Shown: positions 9,937-19,784 of the stretch, piece by piece
Layout: every line of letters begins with the position of its first letter
Numbering within the stretch: the first letter of the stretch is position 1
Assembly (NCBI RefSeq): GCF_040371545.1
Contig: NZ_AP029048.1
Coordinates: forward strand, 186,001-250,000
Length of the DNA: 64,000 bases
Direction: 5' to 3'
DNA from: Synechococcus sp. M16CYN
GTDB taxonomy: Bacteria > Cyanobacteriota > Cyanobacteriia > PCC-6307 > Cyanobiaceae
The notes under the pieces: model-generated
The model's database searches: none
Told to the model about the DNA's origin: nothing
Seen by the model: only the letters and a program-made list of their open reading frames with translations
Translations under genes and position numbers: made by a program

Positions 9937-10173
9937 ATGAAGCAATCTCAAATTAGTGACACATGGCTCCAAGGTGTTGCAGCCCGTAAAATCCATATGG
10001 AGCAACTCAAGAGCGTTGAACTTTTCAATGGTCGTGCCGCTATGATCGGCATTCTAATTGGCATAATTATCGAAGGATTAACTGGTGCTGGCATTGCTCA
10101 CCAAATTGGTCTTGGAGCTCTGATCGATGGCTATACCTCATGCCACACCCAGTATTTGCCATTCTGTTTTTGA
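9937..10173 (+). CDS. High-light-inducible protein (Hli, small CAB-like)
   Basis: 78 residues. Contains the single chlorophyll-binding helix motif ELFNGRAAMIG at 28-38 followed by ILIGIIIEGLTGAG. The Glu and the Asn/Arg of ExxNGR are the pigment ligands and helix-pairing residues of the family. Hli proteins dimerise in the thylakoid membrane and protect photosystem II assembly and chlorophyll under light stress. After residue 62 the tail (DGYTSCHTQYLPFCF) is unusual and cysteine-bearing, where many Hli proteins simply end, so it may be read-through after a small change near the original stop. An AT-rich stretch precedes the start (TTTACATAATTC). Confidence 0.9.
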   Translation: MKQSQISDTWLQGVAARKIHMEQLKSVELFNGRAAMIGILIGIIIEGLTGAGIAHQIGLGALIDGYTSCHTQYLPFCF

Positions 10174-10201
10174 ATTAGCCATACCTTCAGATTCTAATTA
10201 G

Positions 10202-10381
10202 ATGCTAATCGAGAGGTTAGAACAAGTAACAGCTGTTGTGGTAACTGCCGGCTTAGTTGCCGGCAACCTTCTCCTATTTACACCCTTTAGAAAAGGTTAT
10301 GACTCTCAGGAATACCACAATCAACCGATTCATTCCCGATCCGTCGAACCATCGCAGACTACTACTACACCTTCACAATAA
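10202..10381 (+). CDS. Small single-helix membrane protein downstream of hli
   Basis: 59 residues, MLIERLEQVTAVVVTAGLVA then GNLLLFTPFRKGYDSQEYHN..., with one N-terminal transmembrane helix (about residues 8-28) and a polar, Gln/Thr/Ser-rich tail. It begins 28 bases after the hli stop, so co-transcription is likely. The regular helix followed by a short conserved-looking loop (TPFRKGYDS) supports a real gene rather than chance. I do not know its function; a role beside Hli in the thylakoid membrane is an inference from position only. Confidence 0.6.
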   Translation: MLIERLEQVTAVVVTAGLVAGNLLLFTPFRKGYDSQEYHNQPIHSRSVEPSQTTTTPSQ

Positions 10382-10820
10382 AAAGAAAAGTATGCAAATC
10401 AAAGATATATCCGACGAATAGTCCTATTAATCCCTAGATCGCTACTGTATAGTACACGGTATAACATAGTACTGTACCTGGTAAACTTTACTCAGTTGCT
10501 TTGCTCATTCGTTTATGTATCTAGCGGTGGTTGTCAAGGTTTTAATTAATAGTCTGCACTAGCTGACTAAAGCAACTTATAAAGAGCTAAGCTGGTACTT
10601 AATAACCAATTATCAAGATTTTGTAAATAATTTCGATTATAACAAGAATATTTGACCTTTTAGTTAGACTTTGGATGTAATCGCTAAATGAACTAGGATT
10701 ACACATATTGCAACCAAACCAAATTTCTAGTGCATTAATAAATGCTGAAGACTATAAATAAATTTAATGAAATTTTAAACTATATCTACCAACTCAACGT
10801 CATTGATCAGCACTAATACT

Positions 10821-10859
10821 GTGACAAAGAAGCCGTCTCCCTCAAATAGAGGAGACGGC
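10821..10859 (-). terminator. Rho-independent terminator-like hairpin
   Basis: Perfect 9-bp stem GCCGTCTCC / GGAGACGGC (10832-10840 with 10851-10859) around a 10-base loop. On the minus strand it is followed by TTCTTTGTC; on the plus strand no T run follows. It therefore looks like the end of a minus-strand transcript originating to the right, although no protein gene is there. Confidence 0.5.
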
Positions 10860-11110
10860 CCAATTGCCTGATTTGTCTATGTCGCCGATTAGTCTGTTTA
10901 ATGCAGCCAAACCTGTGAAGCCCGAGGCTATTCGAGCAAAAGCTGGCTATAGAAAACGAAAGAAGTGACCGACCGACGGCAGACCTTGGGGTCAGGTGTG
11001 AAACCTTCCTCTCCCACAAGGGCACCTGCAGCGACGTAGGGGAGAAGCGATTGGATTGACGCGCACTTAATGTCGCACCAAACGCGAGCTCACGGTTGAA
11101 CTGAAAGCTG
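10860..11110 (-). ncRNA. Candidate small RNA upstream of the 10.83 kb terminator
   Basis: The minus strand just before the terminator-like hairpin is GC-balanced, lacks a credible gene, and contains complementary segments such as CAGGTG...CACCTG (about 10995-11030) with a G/C-rich loop. This is what a structured untranslated RNA would look like. I tried to match it to 6S, tmRNA, RNase P and SRP RNA signatures and could not. The right-hand (5') boundary is arbitrary. Confidence 0.25.
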
Positions 11111-12811
11111 GAGCAGGGGCCGAACAGCTCAGGCTACTTCTAATAATTGCTCAGGTGGAGTTTCGGCTATCACAAGCACCTCCTATCTCTATAGGCTTTA
11201 TTCTCGTCGACCAGGGCATATTAAGCAATCAGCTCTTTTACTCATTTAGCATTTCATTGCTAAAAATTAATTGATTTACCCACCTTGGAAGTGATTTATC
11301 CACTGATTTTTACTGTTTCCAGAATTTTGGGGAATAATCGACCATAGTGAAATTTATAGATTCTGGATATTAATCAATGCATCCTTATACAACCAAAGAG
11401 GCTTTGCTCTAGGCGCTATCAGTGGCCAGCGTACCTATTATGAAGTTATGGCAAACGCGTCACACAAAGCCAAGTTTTAACTCCGCAGTACACTCAATTG
11501 TAGAGCTCTGACCTAGTTAGTCCATAGCCAACAATCGCCTTCGGAGAACGTCAAGGAAGTTACTGGCAAGGTAGCCAGGTATCAGCATCTATTAAATCAT
11601 ATTAAACGAACATTAAAAACTTGTTATCTAGTAACGTGGGAAGGCCATTTTTACTGAGTAGCTTTCTGTGTCAAAGACAGTAAAAGGCTTGGGTTTGCTG
11701 TGGGAATCAAGGAGAGCCGGACACAGCTAGTCCGAATACGTGAGGATCGCAGTCAACCGTAGCTTTTCAACTTTCATAAAATTATGCGTAGCTATGCAAA
11801 ACCGCGTTTTGCAAATTGTTCACTCTGTCGAAACGGCCGCAAAAAGCAACTATGAGACTTCTCTTGATTTTCTGGGTTTAACTGCGAGGAATTAGGCTTT
11901 CCCGTATGACGAAAGCAGACACTAACAGACAAGCATCGAGACTTAGTTGGTTTTTGCCTAATCCCAACCGATAAGCTCACGCAGAAGGTTATGCCGCTGA
12001 TGCCAGATGACTTCGAGTGGCTGTGAAGCGGGGATGCCCGAAGATAAGAGACATGAAGCGGTTGCGGCTGACAATGGCGGCAGCGTAATGTTTCAGATTA
12101 AGGAAAGGGGAATTCGGAGGAAAGCGGCTACGCCTAGGTTGAAGGAGATTTTAAGAGGGATACTGCAGTAACCGAAAAGCAGCCAATAGAAGAGCACTTA
12201 CAAAAAATCAGAGTAGCCTTTTTTCAAATTCTGCAAAGATACAAACTCTGATAAGAATTGGTTAAACTTAATCTCGGATCAAGGCGGTATAGAATTAGCC
12301 ACGGCTTGGGCGTAGAAGTCTCATAAATATTCTGCTCGACCTCTAGGGCAGGGGCTTGTATGGGACACAACGTCAAAACGCGTCTAAAGCATTAATTCAA
12401 TTCAGCTAGGCGGATTAAAAGAGCCGGTTGAGGCGGGCTACAAATACAATGAAGCCCTGTAATACGCTTGAAATAGCTAGGACAACAAAGCTTTCAAAGT
12501 GATTACCATGCTTTGCGATTCTTATCTTCTGGAGTGACATGCTTTAGACAAATCACATGCAATCACTGCAGCCGGCCTTCGGGTTAAGAGTCGTTAATTG
12601 GAATGATCATGCTTTTGCTCGACCGTGAGCACGACATTGCTCGCCAAGCTCCACGAGGGTACAGGTTGACTCACTAGCGACGTTGTGTAGATTGTGTTCC
12701 CGCTTCATAACCTCAATAACGTTGTTTATAAGCTCCTAAATTTGTGCAGCGACTTTGTTCTTCTTCCCGTTAGTAAGCATCGCTTAACCCGGATGTTGAC
12801 CCAAGGATGCC

Positions 12812-12838
12812 AACAAAAGGCGAGACCTCACACTCGCC
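12812..12838 (-). terminator. Rho-independent terminator on minus strand
   Basis: GGCGAG / CTCGCC stem (12833-12838 with 12819-12824) with an 8-base loop, followed on the minus strand by TTTTGTTGG. Stem plus T run is a standard intrinsic terminator. No protein gene on that strand ends here. Confidence 0.6.
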
Positions 12839-13000
12839 CCACCCGTCTGCGTCTCTCTGAGACGTGACATACGGGGAATTTCGCATCTGCAGAGGGAAAA
12901 GCTAGCCAGTACGGGTAGGCTTTGCTTCCGCGGTCGCTGTTGAGCCCCACTCCAGTCATCCAATCGAGCTAGCAAAGGCCACCACCGCTCCAATGATCTT
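12839..13000 (-). ncRNA. Candidate structured small RNA ending at the 12.8 kb terminator
   Basis: Immediately upstream of the terminator, on the minus strand, is a second tight hairpin CGTCTC-AGA-GAGACG (12850-12864). Further upstream are pairs of complementary segments, including two copies of GCTAGC. The interval is richer in G+C than the surrounding sequence and has no convincing ORF. Two consecutive stable hairpins, the second with a T tract, are typical of a small RNA 3' end. The family and the 5' end are unknown. Confidence 0.35.
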
Positions 13001-13196
13001 CTATTTCATCGCCTGACTGGTAGCCAATTACAAGCGTCTAGACCGAATAGTTCAGAGGCTTCTACTGTAGCCGATCAGCCAGTGAAAACCACTGGCGCAA
13101 CCAGCTTTTAGACATACCCAACACTAAGACTATACCGAAAGACGGGCTCCCCTGCCGAAGCAGAAAATCGATTATCTAGCAAGGGACTTGGCGGAA

Positions 13197-13268
13197 TGGG
13201 CGATACTGGGATCGAACCAGTGACAATCTCCTTGTAAGGGAGGTGCTCTACCGCTGAGCTAATCGCCC
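13197..13268 (-). tRNA. tRNA-Val (anticodon UAC)
   Basis: 72 bases forming a full cloverleaf: acceptor GGGCGAT/ATCGCCC, D arm GCTC-AGCGGTA-GAGC, anticodon loop CTTACAA with TAC at 34-36, a 5-base variable loop, T arm ACTGG-TTCGATC-CCAGT, and discriminator A. The terminal CCA is not encoded. The outermost pair of the anticodon stem (position 27 C against 43 A) is mismatched; the other four pairs are intact. It is the only tRNA I see in the window. Confidence 0.95.
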
Positions 13269-14189
13269 CCAAATTCATCCTGCCCGACTGAATACAACCA
13301 ACTCAGGTAAAACCAGCCTAGCTATCCATCAACTCTATCAGCCTAAAACCGCGCGCGCAGCTATGCTGCAAATCTTTAGATATTCTTATCTGGCTTTGGT
13401 CTGATTCGAGCAACCGACTCAAATCTAAGTCTGACTGCTATTGCAACATTCAATACTTGCAGGTTACAAGTTTCGTTAATTCTGGTCACAGGCACATTGC
13501 TGCATTCAATTTTACTGGGACTCTGGCCAGTTTCTCTAATGAATTTGCTGATGACCAATCTTCTTGGCTTTATGGTCCATGACTTAAGACTGGTTTTTAA
13601 CCAACGCCGTCGCTATCCTAAACAAGTTTGTTGTCTGGGGTCTTAATTCGATGCAGTAATCGAGATGGCTTAAAAACTTTAAAAAGTGACGAAATACAAA
13701 CCTAAATCAGGTAATTCTACTTCTAATTTAACTTAAAATGAGCGGCTAGCAACATTTCATCTCAGGCAGCAATCCGTTGACCAACAGGTGATGCAGCAGC
13801 AGCAGCAACAAGAGAATAAAAGTAACTCTATGATCCCCCTATGTTTTTCTCTAACGCCAATGCTATTCAATATAATAGTCAAGATGGTGGCGCACCTGAA
13901 GAATTCTACACCCATATATAGTTAAAAATATCTTTTTTTCAAACTTATAATGGAAACAATTTAGCTGGCCATAACAATTGTGAGATATTTTAATTTTTTA
14001 TAAAAAGAGTAAATAAATTAATTTCAAGTCTAAACATTCTTGTTATTAACTGTAAATTTAATAAATAAATTGTCGATAGTGGTTATTTAAAAGGTCATTA
14101 AGTTGCTTTTTATTCACAACGATCTCATACTTTCTAACAACAGAGCGCTGTAAATTACAATCATAGCCAAGTAGAACGTAGCACTTGCA
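13269..14189. other. Gene-free region upstream of speE
   Basis: About 920 bases. The left half has mixed composition; the right half (13680-14160) is AT-rich with a short run of GCAGCAGCAGCAGCAAC near 13793. No ORF here looks like a protein. It must contain the tRNA-Val promoter on the left (minus strand) and the speE promoter on the right; neither is clear enough to mark. Confidence 0.4.
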
Positions 14190-15089
14190 ATGTTCAGTGC
14201 CAAATTTTTAGGATTCCAAACTGAAGCAGGTAAAGCGCACAGCAGCGCGGATGGCTGGATCGATGAATACCATCAAGGCGTTCGTTACGGGCTCGCTGGT
14301 AAGGTGATAGCAGAAGACACCAGCCCATTTCAGCACATCACGGTGATTCGCAGCGAGCGCTATGGGCGAGGGCTCTTGCTCGATGGCTGCTGGATGACGG
14401 CAGAAGGACAAGAGCGCTACTACCACGAACCATTGGTTCATCCAGCCCTTTGTGGGGCAGTAAATGTGGAACGAGTATTAGTGGTCGGTGGCGGCGATGG
14501 TGGCACAGCGCGCGAATGCCTACGCCATCAAGATGTTAAACATCTGGACTTAGTGGAAATCGATGGTCGTGTTGTGGAATTAAGCCGCGAGCACCTCTCG
14601 AGCATTGGCAGCTTTGCCTGGAGCGATCCTCGCCTCCACCTTACAGTGAACGACGGAGTCCTATGGGTAGCTAATGCTCCAGCGGACAGCTACGACGTGG
14701 TGCTCGTGGATGGTTCAGATGCCGCAGGACCAGCAGAAGGATTGTTTAGTAAGCAATTCCTCGAGCATTGCCGCCGAATTCTCAGACCTGGAGGCATCTT
14801 CGCCACCCAAAGCGAGTCGCCGGAAGCCTTTCGGGCTGTTCACTGCGCCGTGGTGAACCTGTTGAGGGATATTTTTGACCACGCTGATCCTTTGTATGGC
14901 TGGGTGCCAATTTACCCAAGTGGTTGGTGGAGCTGGACATTCGCCGCTATGGAGAGTCCTAGATACCGAGAACCCAATGCCCAACGATCCAAAGCCATTG
15001 CTGATGCTTGCGACGTGTGGAGTCCCGGTTGGCAACGAGGAGCCTTTGCTGCTGTTCCAGCATTCATTGCAAGGCAACTGGACCAATGA
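14190..15089 (+). CDS. speE: Spermidine synthase (polyamine aminopropyltransferase)
   Basis: Transfers the aminopropyl group of decarboxylated S-adenosylmethionine to putrescine. 299 residues. The N-terminal beta domain has [19 protein letters not shown], followed by the Rossmann-like methyltransferase fold with glycine motif [12 protein letters not shown] (about 98-108), [15 protein letters not shown], and the catalytic-loop region [19 protein letters not shown]. The family-like sequence begins at about residue 22 (GWIDEYHQG), so the true start may lie a little inside the ATG at 14190; no clear ribosome-binding site settles it. The stop overlaps the start of speB (ATGA), giving a coupled two-gene polyamine operon. 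Confidence 0.9.
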   Translation: MFSAKFLGFQTEAGKAHSSADGWIDEYHQGVRYGLAGKVIAEDTSPFQHITVIRSERYGRGLLLDGCWMTAEGQERYYHEPLVHPALCGAVNVERVLVVGGGDGGTARECLRHQDVKHLDLVEIDGRVVELSREHLSSIGSFAWSDPRLHLTVNDGVLWVANAPADSYDVVLVDGSDAAGPAEGLFSKQFLEHCRRILRPGGIFATQSESPEAFRAVHCAVVNLLRDIFDHADPLYGWVPIYPSGWWSWTFAAMESPRYREPNAQRSKAIADACDVWSPGWQRGAFAAVPAFIARQLDQ

Positions 15090-15970
15090 CCAAACTATTC
15101 AACACCGACGGGACTATTTACATGGGGTCTCAACGTGACCCCAAAGGTTGCTCTGTTGGCTTGTTCGGTGTGCCTTACGACGGTACGGCCTCGTTCCGCC
15201 CCGGTACCCGGTTCGGCCCGGCCGCTATTCGAGAAGTCAGCAACGGAATCGAGACATATTGTCCACAGCTCGATCGAGATCTCGATGATTTTTGCTTCGC
15301 AGACCTTGGGTCTGTGAATATCTCGTTTGGAGCCCCAGAACCCGTCATAGATACAGTTAAGCAGGCCACCGAAACAGTTCTTGATTTGGGTCTCAAACCC
15401 TTGATGCTGGGTGGTGAGCACTCAATCAGCTCCGGAGCCGTCGCGGCTATAGCGAGACGGCACCCAGATTTGGTGCTAATCCAATTAGATGCCCACGCTG
15501 ATTTGCGCCATGAGTGGCTTGGCTCTCGTTACAGCCATGCATGTGCCATGCGCCGTTGCCTGGAAATCTTGCCCAGTGGCAACCTCTTTCAACTCGCCAT
15601 CCGCAGTGGCACAAGAAAAGAATTTGAAGAGTTGCGAAGTAGCGGTCGCTTCACACGGACTGCAGAAGATCTGCGCCAGAGGCTTGCCCCCTTCCACGGC
15701 AATCCGATCTACATCACTGTCGATTTGGACTGGTTCGACCCAGCTATAGCCCCGGGGACTGGGACTCCAGAACCGGGCGGTTGTTTTTGGTCTGATTTCG
15801 CAGACTGCGTTAGTCGACTCCGAGGGCATCGGTTAGTAGGAGCAGACGTGGTTGAACTTGCGCCTCATCTGGACAGCAGCGGTGTCAGTGCCCTGTTGGC
15901 TGCAAAAGTGACACGTAGTTTGCTAATGCTACTTGGAGCTAACAATTTAGCGGATACAATCGGAGCTTAG
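15086..15970 (+). CDS. speB: Agmatinase / ureohydrolase
   Basis: Arginase-superfamily manganese hydrolase, expected to convert agmatine to putrescine and urea, the substrate of the SpeE encoded just before. With the ATG at 15086, which overlaps the speE stop in the pattern ATGA, the protein has 294 residues. Metal ligands are intact: GGEHS (His112), DAHAD (135-139) and DLDWFDP (Asp213/Asp215), followed by the family signature [11 protein letters not shown]. An upstream in-frame start would add 26 residues overlapping speE and not resembling the family. Arginase activity cannot be excluded from sequence, but the SpeE coupling favours agmatinase. Confidence 0.9.
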   Translation: MTKLFNTDGTIYMGSQRDPKGCSVGLFGVPYDGTASFRPGTRFGPAAIREVSNGIETYCPQLDRDLDDFCFADLGSVNISFGAPEPVIDTVKQATETVLDLGLKPLMLGGEHSISSGAVAAIARRHPDLVLIQLDAHADLRHEWLGSRYSHACAMRRCLEILPSGNLFQLAIRSGTRKEFEELRSSGRFTRTAEDLRQRLAPFHGNPIYITVDLDWFDPAIAPGTGTPEPGGCFWSDFADCVSRLRGHRLVGADVVELAPHLDSSGVSALLAAKVTRSLLMLLGANNLADTIGA

Positions 15971-16714
15971 CACGCTGCTGTCTCAGATGCGTGAGCTTAT
16001 TCGCAAGAAATAGACTGTTAAGCGCAGAAAGTATCAAATTAGCGTGAGAATTTGATAAAGCGACTTACCAGAACCGCCACCAGTTCTACAAGTCTTCCCT
16101 AGCTACACGCATAAATGCACCATAGGCCTCCCTGGTGGAACACAAATAGACCTGTTGGCATCATATGAATCCATGAACTATTAAGTGTTTTACCGTTTAC
16201 TAACGATATCCAATGACTTTAACTTTACTACGGAAGTTGATAGGTAATAGGGTCCCAGCAACCAGCTCTAAAAACAATATCTTGCAATTTAGAGCAGAGA
16301 CTGATACAGAGATACAAACACCAACTCAGAATCTGCAAGTACTTACGAAATCGCTTTAGTCAGCAACTGATCCGGCTCAAACCGACGCCAATCCATACCT
16401 CGAGACGACAAAGCATGCAACTGAGACAGCTGGAGCAAACATGTTGTGTAAATCAACGACAGATAACTAGATCAGTTACTTGGGCATTGATACGAAGCCG
16501 ATGCAAGCAGCACCAACCTCCCAACAGCTGCCACGTAATATCAAATTAGGTGAGATAATCTCTCCTATTAGACCAGAGGATGGTCTCGCTAATTAATAAT
16601 CTTTACACTAAAGATAGCTTTAAAAATATAAATCAGCTAATACTTGCAGATTCCCTGTTTTGCCTCAATCAGCTAAAGCTCTCCATAAGATTGCGCTACG
16701 TCACTTACTTGTCT
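15971..16714. other. Intergenic region between speB and gcvT
   Basis: About 740 bases, moderately AT-rich. An open frame runs from about 16580 into gcvT, but its 45 extra residues (MVSLINNLYTKDSF...) do not resemble GcvT. I looked for a glycine riboswitch ahead of gcvT and could not recognise one. Nothing else is supported. Confidence 0.4.
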
Positions 16715-17824
16715 ATGACCCTAATGCGCACACCTCTTTATGAGCTATGCCGAGCCAGAAGTGGTCGAATGGTGCCCTTTGCTGGTTGGGATATGCCCAT
16801 GCAATTCAGTGGCGTTATCCAAGAGCATAAAGCCGTCCGCAACAGCGTAGGAATGTTTGATATTTCTCACATGGGGGTTTTGAGGTTAGAAGGAGAAAAT
16901 CCAAAAGATATGCTCCAGCAACTCGTTCCGAGCGATCTGTATCGCATTGGACCCGGCGAGGCAGCCTATACCGTTCTGCTTAATGAGCGCGGCGGCATTC
17001 GCGACGATCTAATTGTTTATGACCTCGGAGCCATCGACAGTGAACGCGGTGCTTTGATCTTAGTGGTCAATGCGGCATGTACAGAAAGTGACACTGCCTG
17101 GATTCGTCAACACATGGAGCCTGCAGGTCTAACCGTGACCGACGTCAAGGCTAGTGGGGTTTTACTGGCTTTGCAAGGACATCAGGCCATCCCCCTGCTG
17201 GAACAACTTAGTGGTGTAAGTCTTAGTGGTTTACCTCGTTTCGGCCACCGTGAACTTCATTTGAAGGGCCTGAGCCATGCAATTTTCACTGCTCGGACTG
17301 GTTATACAGGAGAAGACGGTGCCGAGCTTCTGCTGTCTGCAGAAGATGGCCAACGACTATGGACTCAACTTCTTGAGAAAGGTGTAGCCCCCTGCGGTCT
17401 TGGTGCACGTGACACCCTGCGTTTAGAGGCAGCTATGCACCTCTACGGTCAAGATATGAGCGAGAACACCAACCCGTTTGAAGCAGGCCTGGGTTGGCTG
17501 GTTCATCTAGAAATGCCTGCTAACTTCATAGGCCGTCAGGCTCTGGAACAAATTGTAAAGGCTGGTCCAAACAAAAGACTAGTCGGCTTGAAATTGGAAG
17601 GGCGTGCTATCGCTCGTCACAACTACCCAGTGCTTCATGATGGCAAACGTGTGGGTGTGATCACAAGTGGAACCTGGTCCCCCACCCTGGAGAGGCCAAT
17701 TGCCCTGGCTTCAATTCCAACAGCCCTTGCAAAGGTAGGCGTGACGGTAAAAGTAGAGATACGGGGTAAGGTTGAGCCAGCAATTGTGACGCGGCGCCCT
17801 TTTTATAGATGTCCACGCCTATGA
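16715..17824 (+). CDS. gcvT: Aminomethyltransferase (glycine cleavage system T protein)
   Basis: Takes the methylene group from lipoyl-H protein to tetrahydrofolate, releasing ammonia, in the glycine cleavage (photorespiratory) pathway. 369 residues from the ATG at 16715, beginning MTLMRTPLYELCRARSGRMV, which matches the family start. Visible family stretches are VPFAGWDMPMQFSG, GMFDISHMG, YTVLLNERGGIRDDLIVY, RTGYTGEDGAELL, GARDTLRLEAAMHLYGQDM and ITSGTWSPTLERPIALA. The C-terminal beta-barrel is complete. gcvH and gcvP are not in the window. aspS follows 48 bases later on the same strand. Confidence 0.93.
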   Translation: MTLMRTPLYELCRARSGRMVPFAGWDMPMQFSGVIQEHKAVRNSVGMFDISHMGVLRLEGENPKDMLQQLVPSDLYRIGPGEAAYTVLLNERGGIRDDLIVYDLGAIDSERGALILVVNAACTESDTAWIRQHMEPAGLTVTDVKASGVLLALQGHQAIPLLEQLSGVSLSGLPRFGHRELHLKGLSHAIFTARTGYTGEDGAELLLSAEDGQRLWTQLLEKGVAPCGLGARDTLRLEAAMHLYGQDMSENTNPFEAGLGWLVHLEMPANFIGRQALEQIVKAGPNKRLVGLKLEGRAIARHNYPVLHDGKRVGVITSGTWSPTLERPIALASIPTALAKVGVTVKVEIRGKVEPAIVTRRPFYRCPRL

Positions 17825-17872
17825 CAGAAGCTGAGGTTATGGGACACTCGCCTGTCACCAGCTAAGACTCCC

Positions 17873-19699
17873 ATGCGCAGTAACAATTGCGGCAACCTGC
17901 GCGAACATGATATCAATGCGATTGTTCAGCTTTGTGGCTGGGTGGATCGCCGTCGTGATCATGGCGGTGTGATTTTTATCGATCTGCGCGACCGAAGCGG
18001 CACAGTTCAGATCACGGTGGATCCGGATCTAAGTACAGAAGCCTTTAATGTCGCTGAACACTTGCACAGCGAAACTGTGCTGCAAGTTAGTGGAAAAGTA
18101 AGAGCCCGCCCTGCTCAATCATTTAACAGCAGGCTTGCGACCGGTGCAGTGGAGATTCTCGCGAATGAGATAACTGTGCTCAACAACGTAACTAGAAATC
18201 TGCCGTTACCGATTTCTGCTCATAACGAGGAGAACACGCGCGAGGAGCTACGCCTACGTCACCGATATCTCGATTTACGCCGTAAGCGCATGAGCGATAA
18301 CCTTCGACTACGGGCCCGTACGATCCAAATAGCCCGTCGCTTCCTCGAGAACGAAGGTTTTATCGAGGTGGAAACGCCAATCCTGACCCGCTCGACCCCG
18401 GAAGGTGCCCGCGACTACCTGCTTCCTAGCCGCGTCTGTGGCGGGGATTGGTTTGCTCTACCCCAGTCGCCGCAGTTGTTTAAACAGTTACTGATGGTAG
18501 GTGGTATCGAGCGTTACTACCAAGTTGCCCATTGCTTCCGAGACGAAGACCTACGTGCCGATCGCCAGCCGGAATTCACCCAATTGGACATTGAAATGAG
18601 TTTCATGGACGAAGAGCAGATCCTGCAGCTCAACGAAGCCTTGATCTGCGCGATTTGGAAGTCGGTCAAAGGAATCGAACTTTCCTGTCCATTTCCACGC
18701 ATAACCTGGTCCGATGCGATGGAGAGTTATGGCACCGACCGTCCAGACACACGCTATGGCATGAAGTTAGTGACCGTCTCTGACATCGTCCAAGACGTGG
18801 GTTTCAAGGTGTTCAGCAGCGCTGTCAAGTCAGGCGGATCCGTAAAGGTGATAGCTGTACCCGGAGGCAACGATACGCTCTCCAACGTACGTATCAAACC
18901 GGGTGGAGATATATTTGGTGAAGCCCAAGCAGCTGGTGCTGGCGGTCTCGCTTTCATCCGTGTGCGTGACGGGGGAGAAATAGACACCATCGGTGCGATC
19001 AAAGATAACCTTTCCGAAAAGCAAAAATTCGAGCTACTCCATCGCACTGGCGCTACTCCTGGCACTTTGCTGTTATTCAGCGCCGGTAAAACAGCCATCG
19101 TTAACAAAGCCCTCGACCGTGTGCGCCAGTACCTCGCTCATGACATGAACCTCATCAAGCCAAATTGTGCAAATGAGACATGGAACTTCGTCTGGGTAGT
19201 GGACTTCCCAATGTTCCAATTCAATAGTGACGAGAACCGTTACGAGGCTCTGCACCATCCGTTTTGTGCTCCCAACAAGATTGACCTCGGCAGTGATCAA
19301 GCACAGTGGGAAAACACCCTCCCATCAGCTCGGGCTCAGGCTTACGATCTTGTATTGAACGGGATAGAGCTCGGTGGTGGTTCCCTGCGTATCCATAACT
19401 CCACGTTGCAACGTCAGGTATTGCAAACAGTAGGTTTGTCTCCGGAAGAGACCCAAGAACAATTCGGCTTCTTCATCGACGCCCTCGACATGGGTGCTCC
19501 CCCTCATGGCGGCCTGGCGTTCGGCATGGACCGTATGGTAATGCTACTGGCAGGCGAAGAGTCGATCCGTGACGTTATCGCCTTCCCAAAAACGCAACAA
19601 TCTCGCTGCCCGATGACAAACGCTCCCAGCAGGGTGGCTTATAAGCAGCTAACAGAACTCCATGTAGCCAGCACCTGGGTGGATAGGATCGACGACTGA
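17873..19699 (+). CDS. aspS: Aspartyl-tRNA synthetase
   Basis: Class II synthetase, 608 residues, bacterial type. It has an N-terminal OB-fold anticodon-binding domain ([20 protein letters not shown]), class II motif 1 region ([20 protein letters not shown]), motif 2 ([20 protein letters not shown]), the bacterial GAD insertion between about 300 and 420 (GGLAFIRV...), and motif 3 ([20 protein letters not shown]) followed by [11 protein letters not shown]. All domains are present at usual length. Whether it also mischarges tRNA-Asn cannot be decided here. It lies between gcvT and a sigma factor gene, an order I associate with marine picocyanobacteria. Confidence 0.96.
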   Translation: MRSNNCGNLREHDINAIVQLCGWVDRRRDHGGVIFIDLRDRSGTVQITVDPDLSTEAFNVAEHLHSETVLQVSGKVRARPAQSFNSRLATGAVEILANEITVLNNVTRNLPLPISAHNEENTREELRLRHRYLDLRRKRMSDNLRLRARTIQIARRFLENEGFIEVETPILTRSTPEGARDYLLPSRVCGGDWFALPQSPQLFKQLLMVGGIERYYQVAHCFRDEDLRADRQPEFTQLDIEMSFMDEEQILQLNEALICAIWKSVKGIELSCPFPRITWSDAMESYGTDRPDTRYGMKLVTVSDIVQDVGFKVFSSAVKSGGSVKVIAVPGGNDTLSNVRIKPGGDIFGEAQAAGAGGLAFIRVRDGGEIDTIGAIKDNLSEKQKFELLHRTGATPGTLLLFSAGKTAIVNKALDRVRQYLAHDMNLIKPNCANETWNFVWVVDFPMFQFNSDENRYEALHHPFCAPNKIDLGSDQAQWENTLPSARAQAYDLVLNGIELGGGSLRIHNSTLQRQVLQTVGLSPEETQEQFGFFIDALDMGAPPHGGLAFGMDRMVMLLAGEESIRDVIAFPKTQQSRCPMTNAPSRVAYKQLTELHVASTWVDRIDD

Positions 19700-19784
19700 G
19701 TCAGATCCGGAAAGGATTCAGTATTTTCCGCCCGCAACTGGAACTACGAGGAACCCTGAAGAGGGAATTATTTATCTTCAGTCT

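Larger units (their letters stand above)
10382..13196. other. Long gene-free region with terminator-like hairpins
   Basis: 2.8 kb with no convincing protein gene. The first 400 bases are AT-rich; the rest has balanced composition. Short protein-like fragments appear on the plus strand at about 10879-10968 (MSPISLFNAAKPVKPEAIRA...) and 11794-11895 (MQNRVLQIVHSVETAAKSNY...), with no clear ribosome-binding sites. Two minus-strand hairpins followed by T-rich runs (10832-10859 and 12819-12838) suggest short minus-strand transcripts; see the separate entries. I find no rnpB, ssrA, ffs or rRNA signature that I can defend. Confidence 0.4.

Noticed and set aside
10860-11110. RNase P RNA, tmRNA or 6S RNA in the structured region near 10.9 kb
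   Set aside because: I could not find the defining conserved cores (GAGGAAAGTCC and ACAGAAA for RNase P, tRNA-like ends for tmRNA), so only an unnamed candidate is listed.
12839-13000. SRP RNA (ffs) near 12.9 kb
   Set aside because: A weak resemblance (GACCGCGGAAGCAAAGCC) to the SRP core, but the required GGUCAGG...GAAGGAAGCAGCC pattern is not there.
13793-13812. GCAGCAGCAGCAGCAAC triplet run
   Set aside because: Too short to call a functional repeat; likely chance.
16480-16714. Glycine riboswitch ahead of gcvT
   Set aside because: No recognisable aptamer core in the leader.
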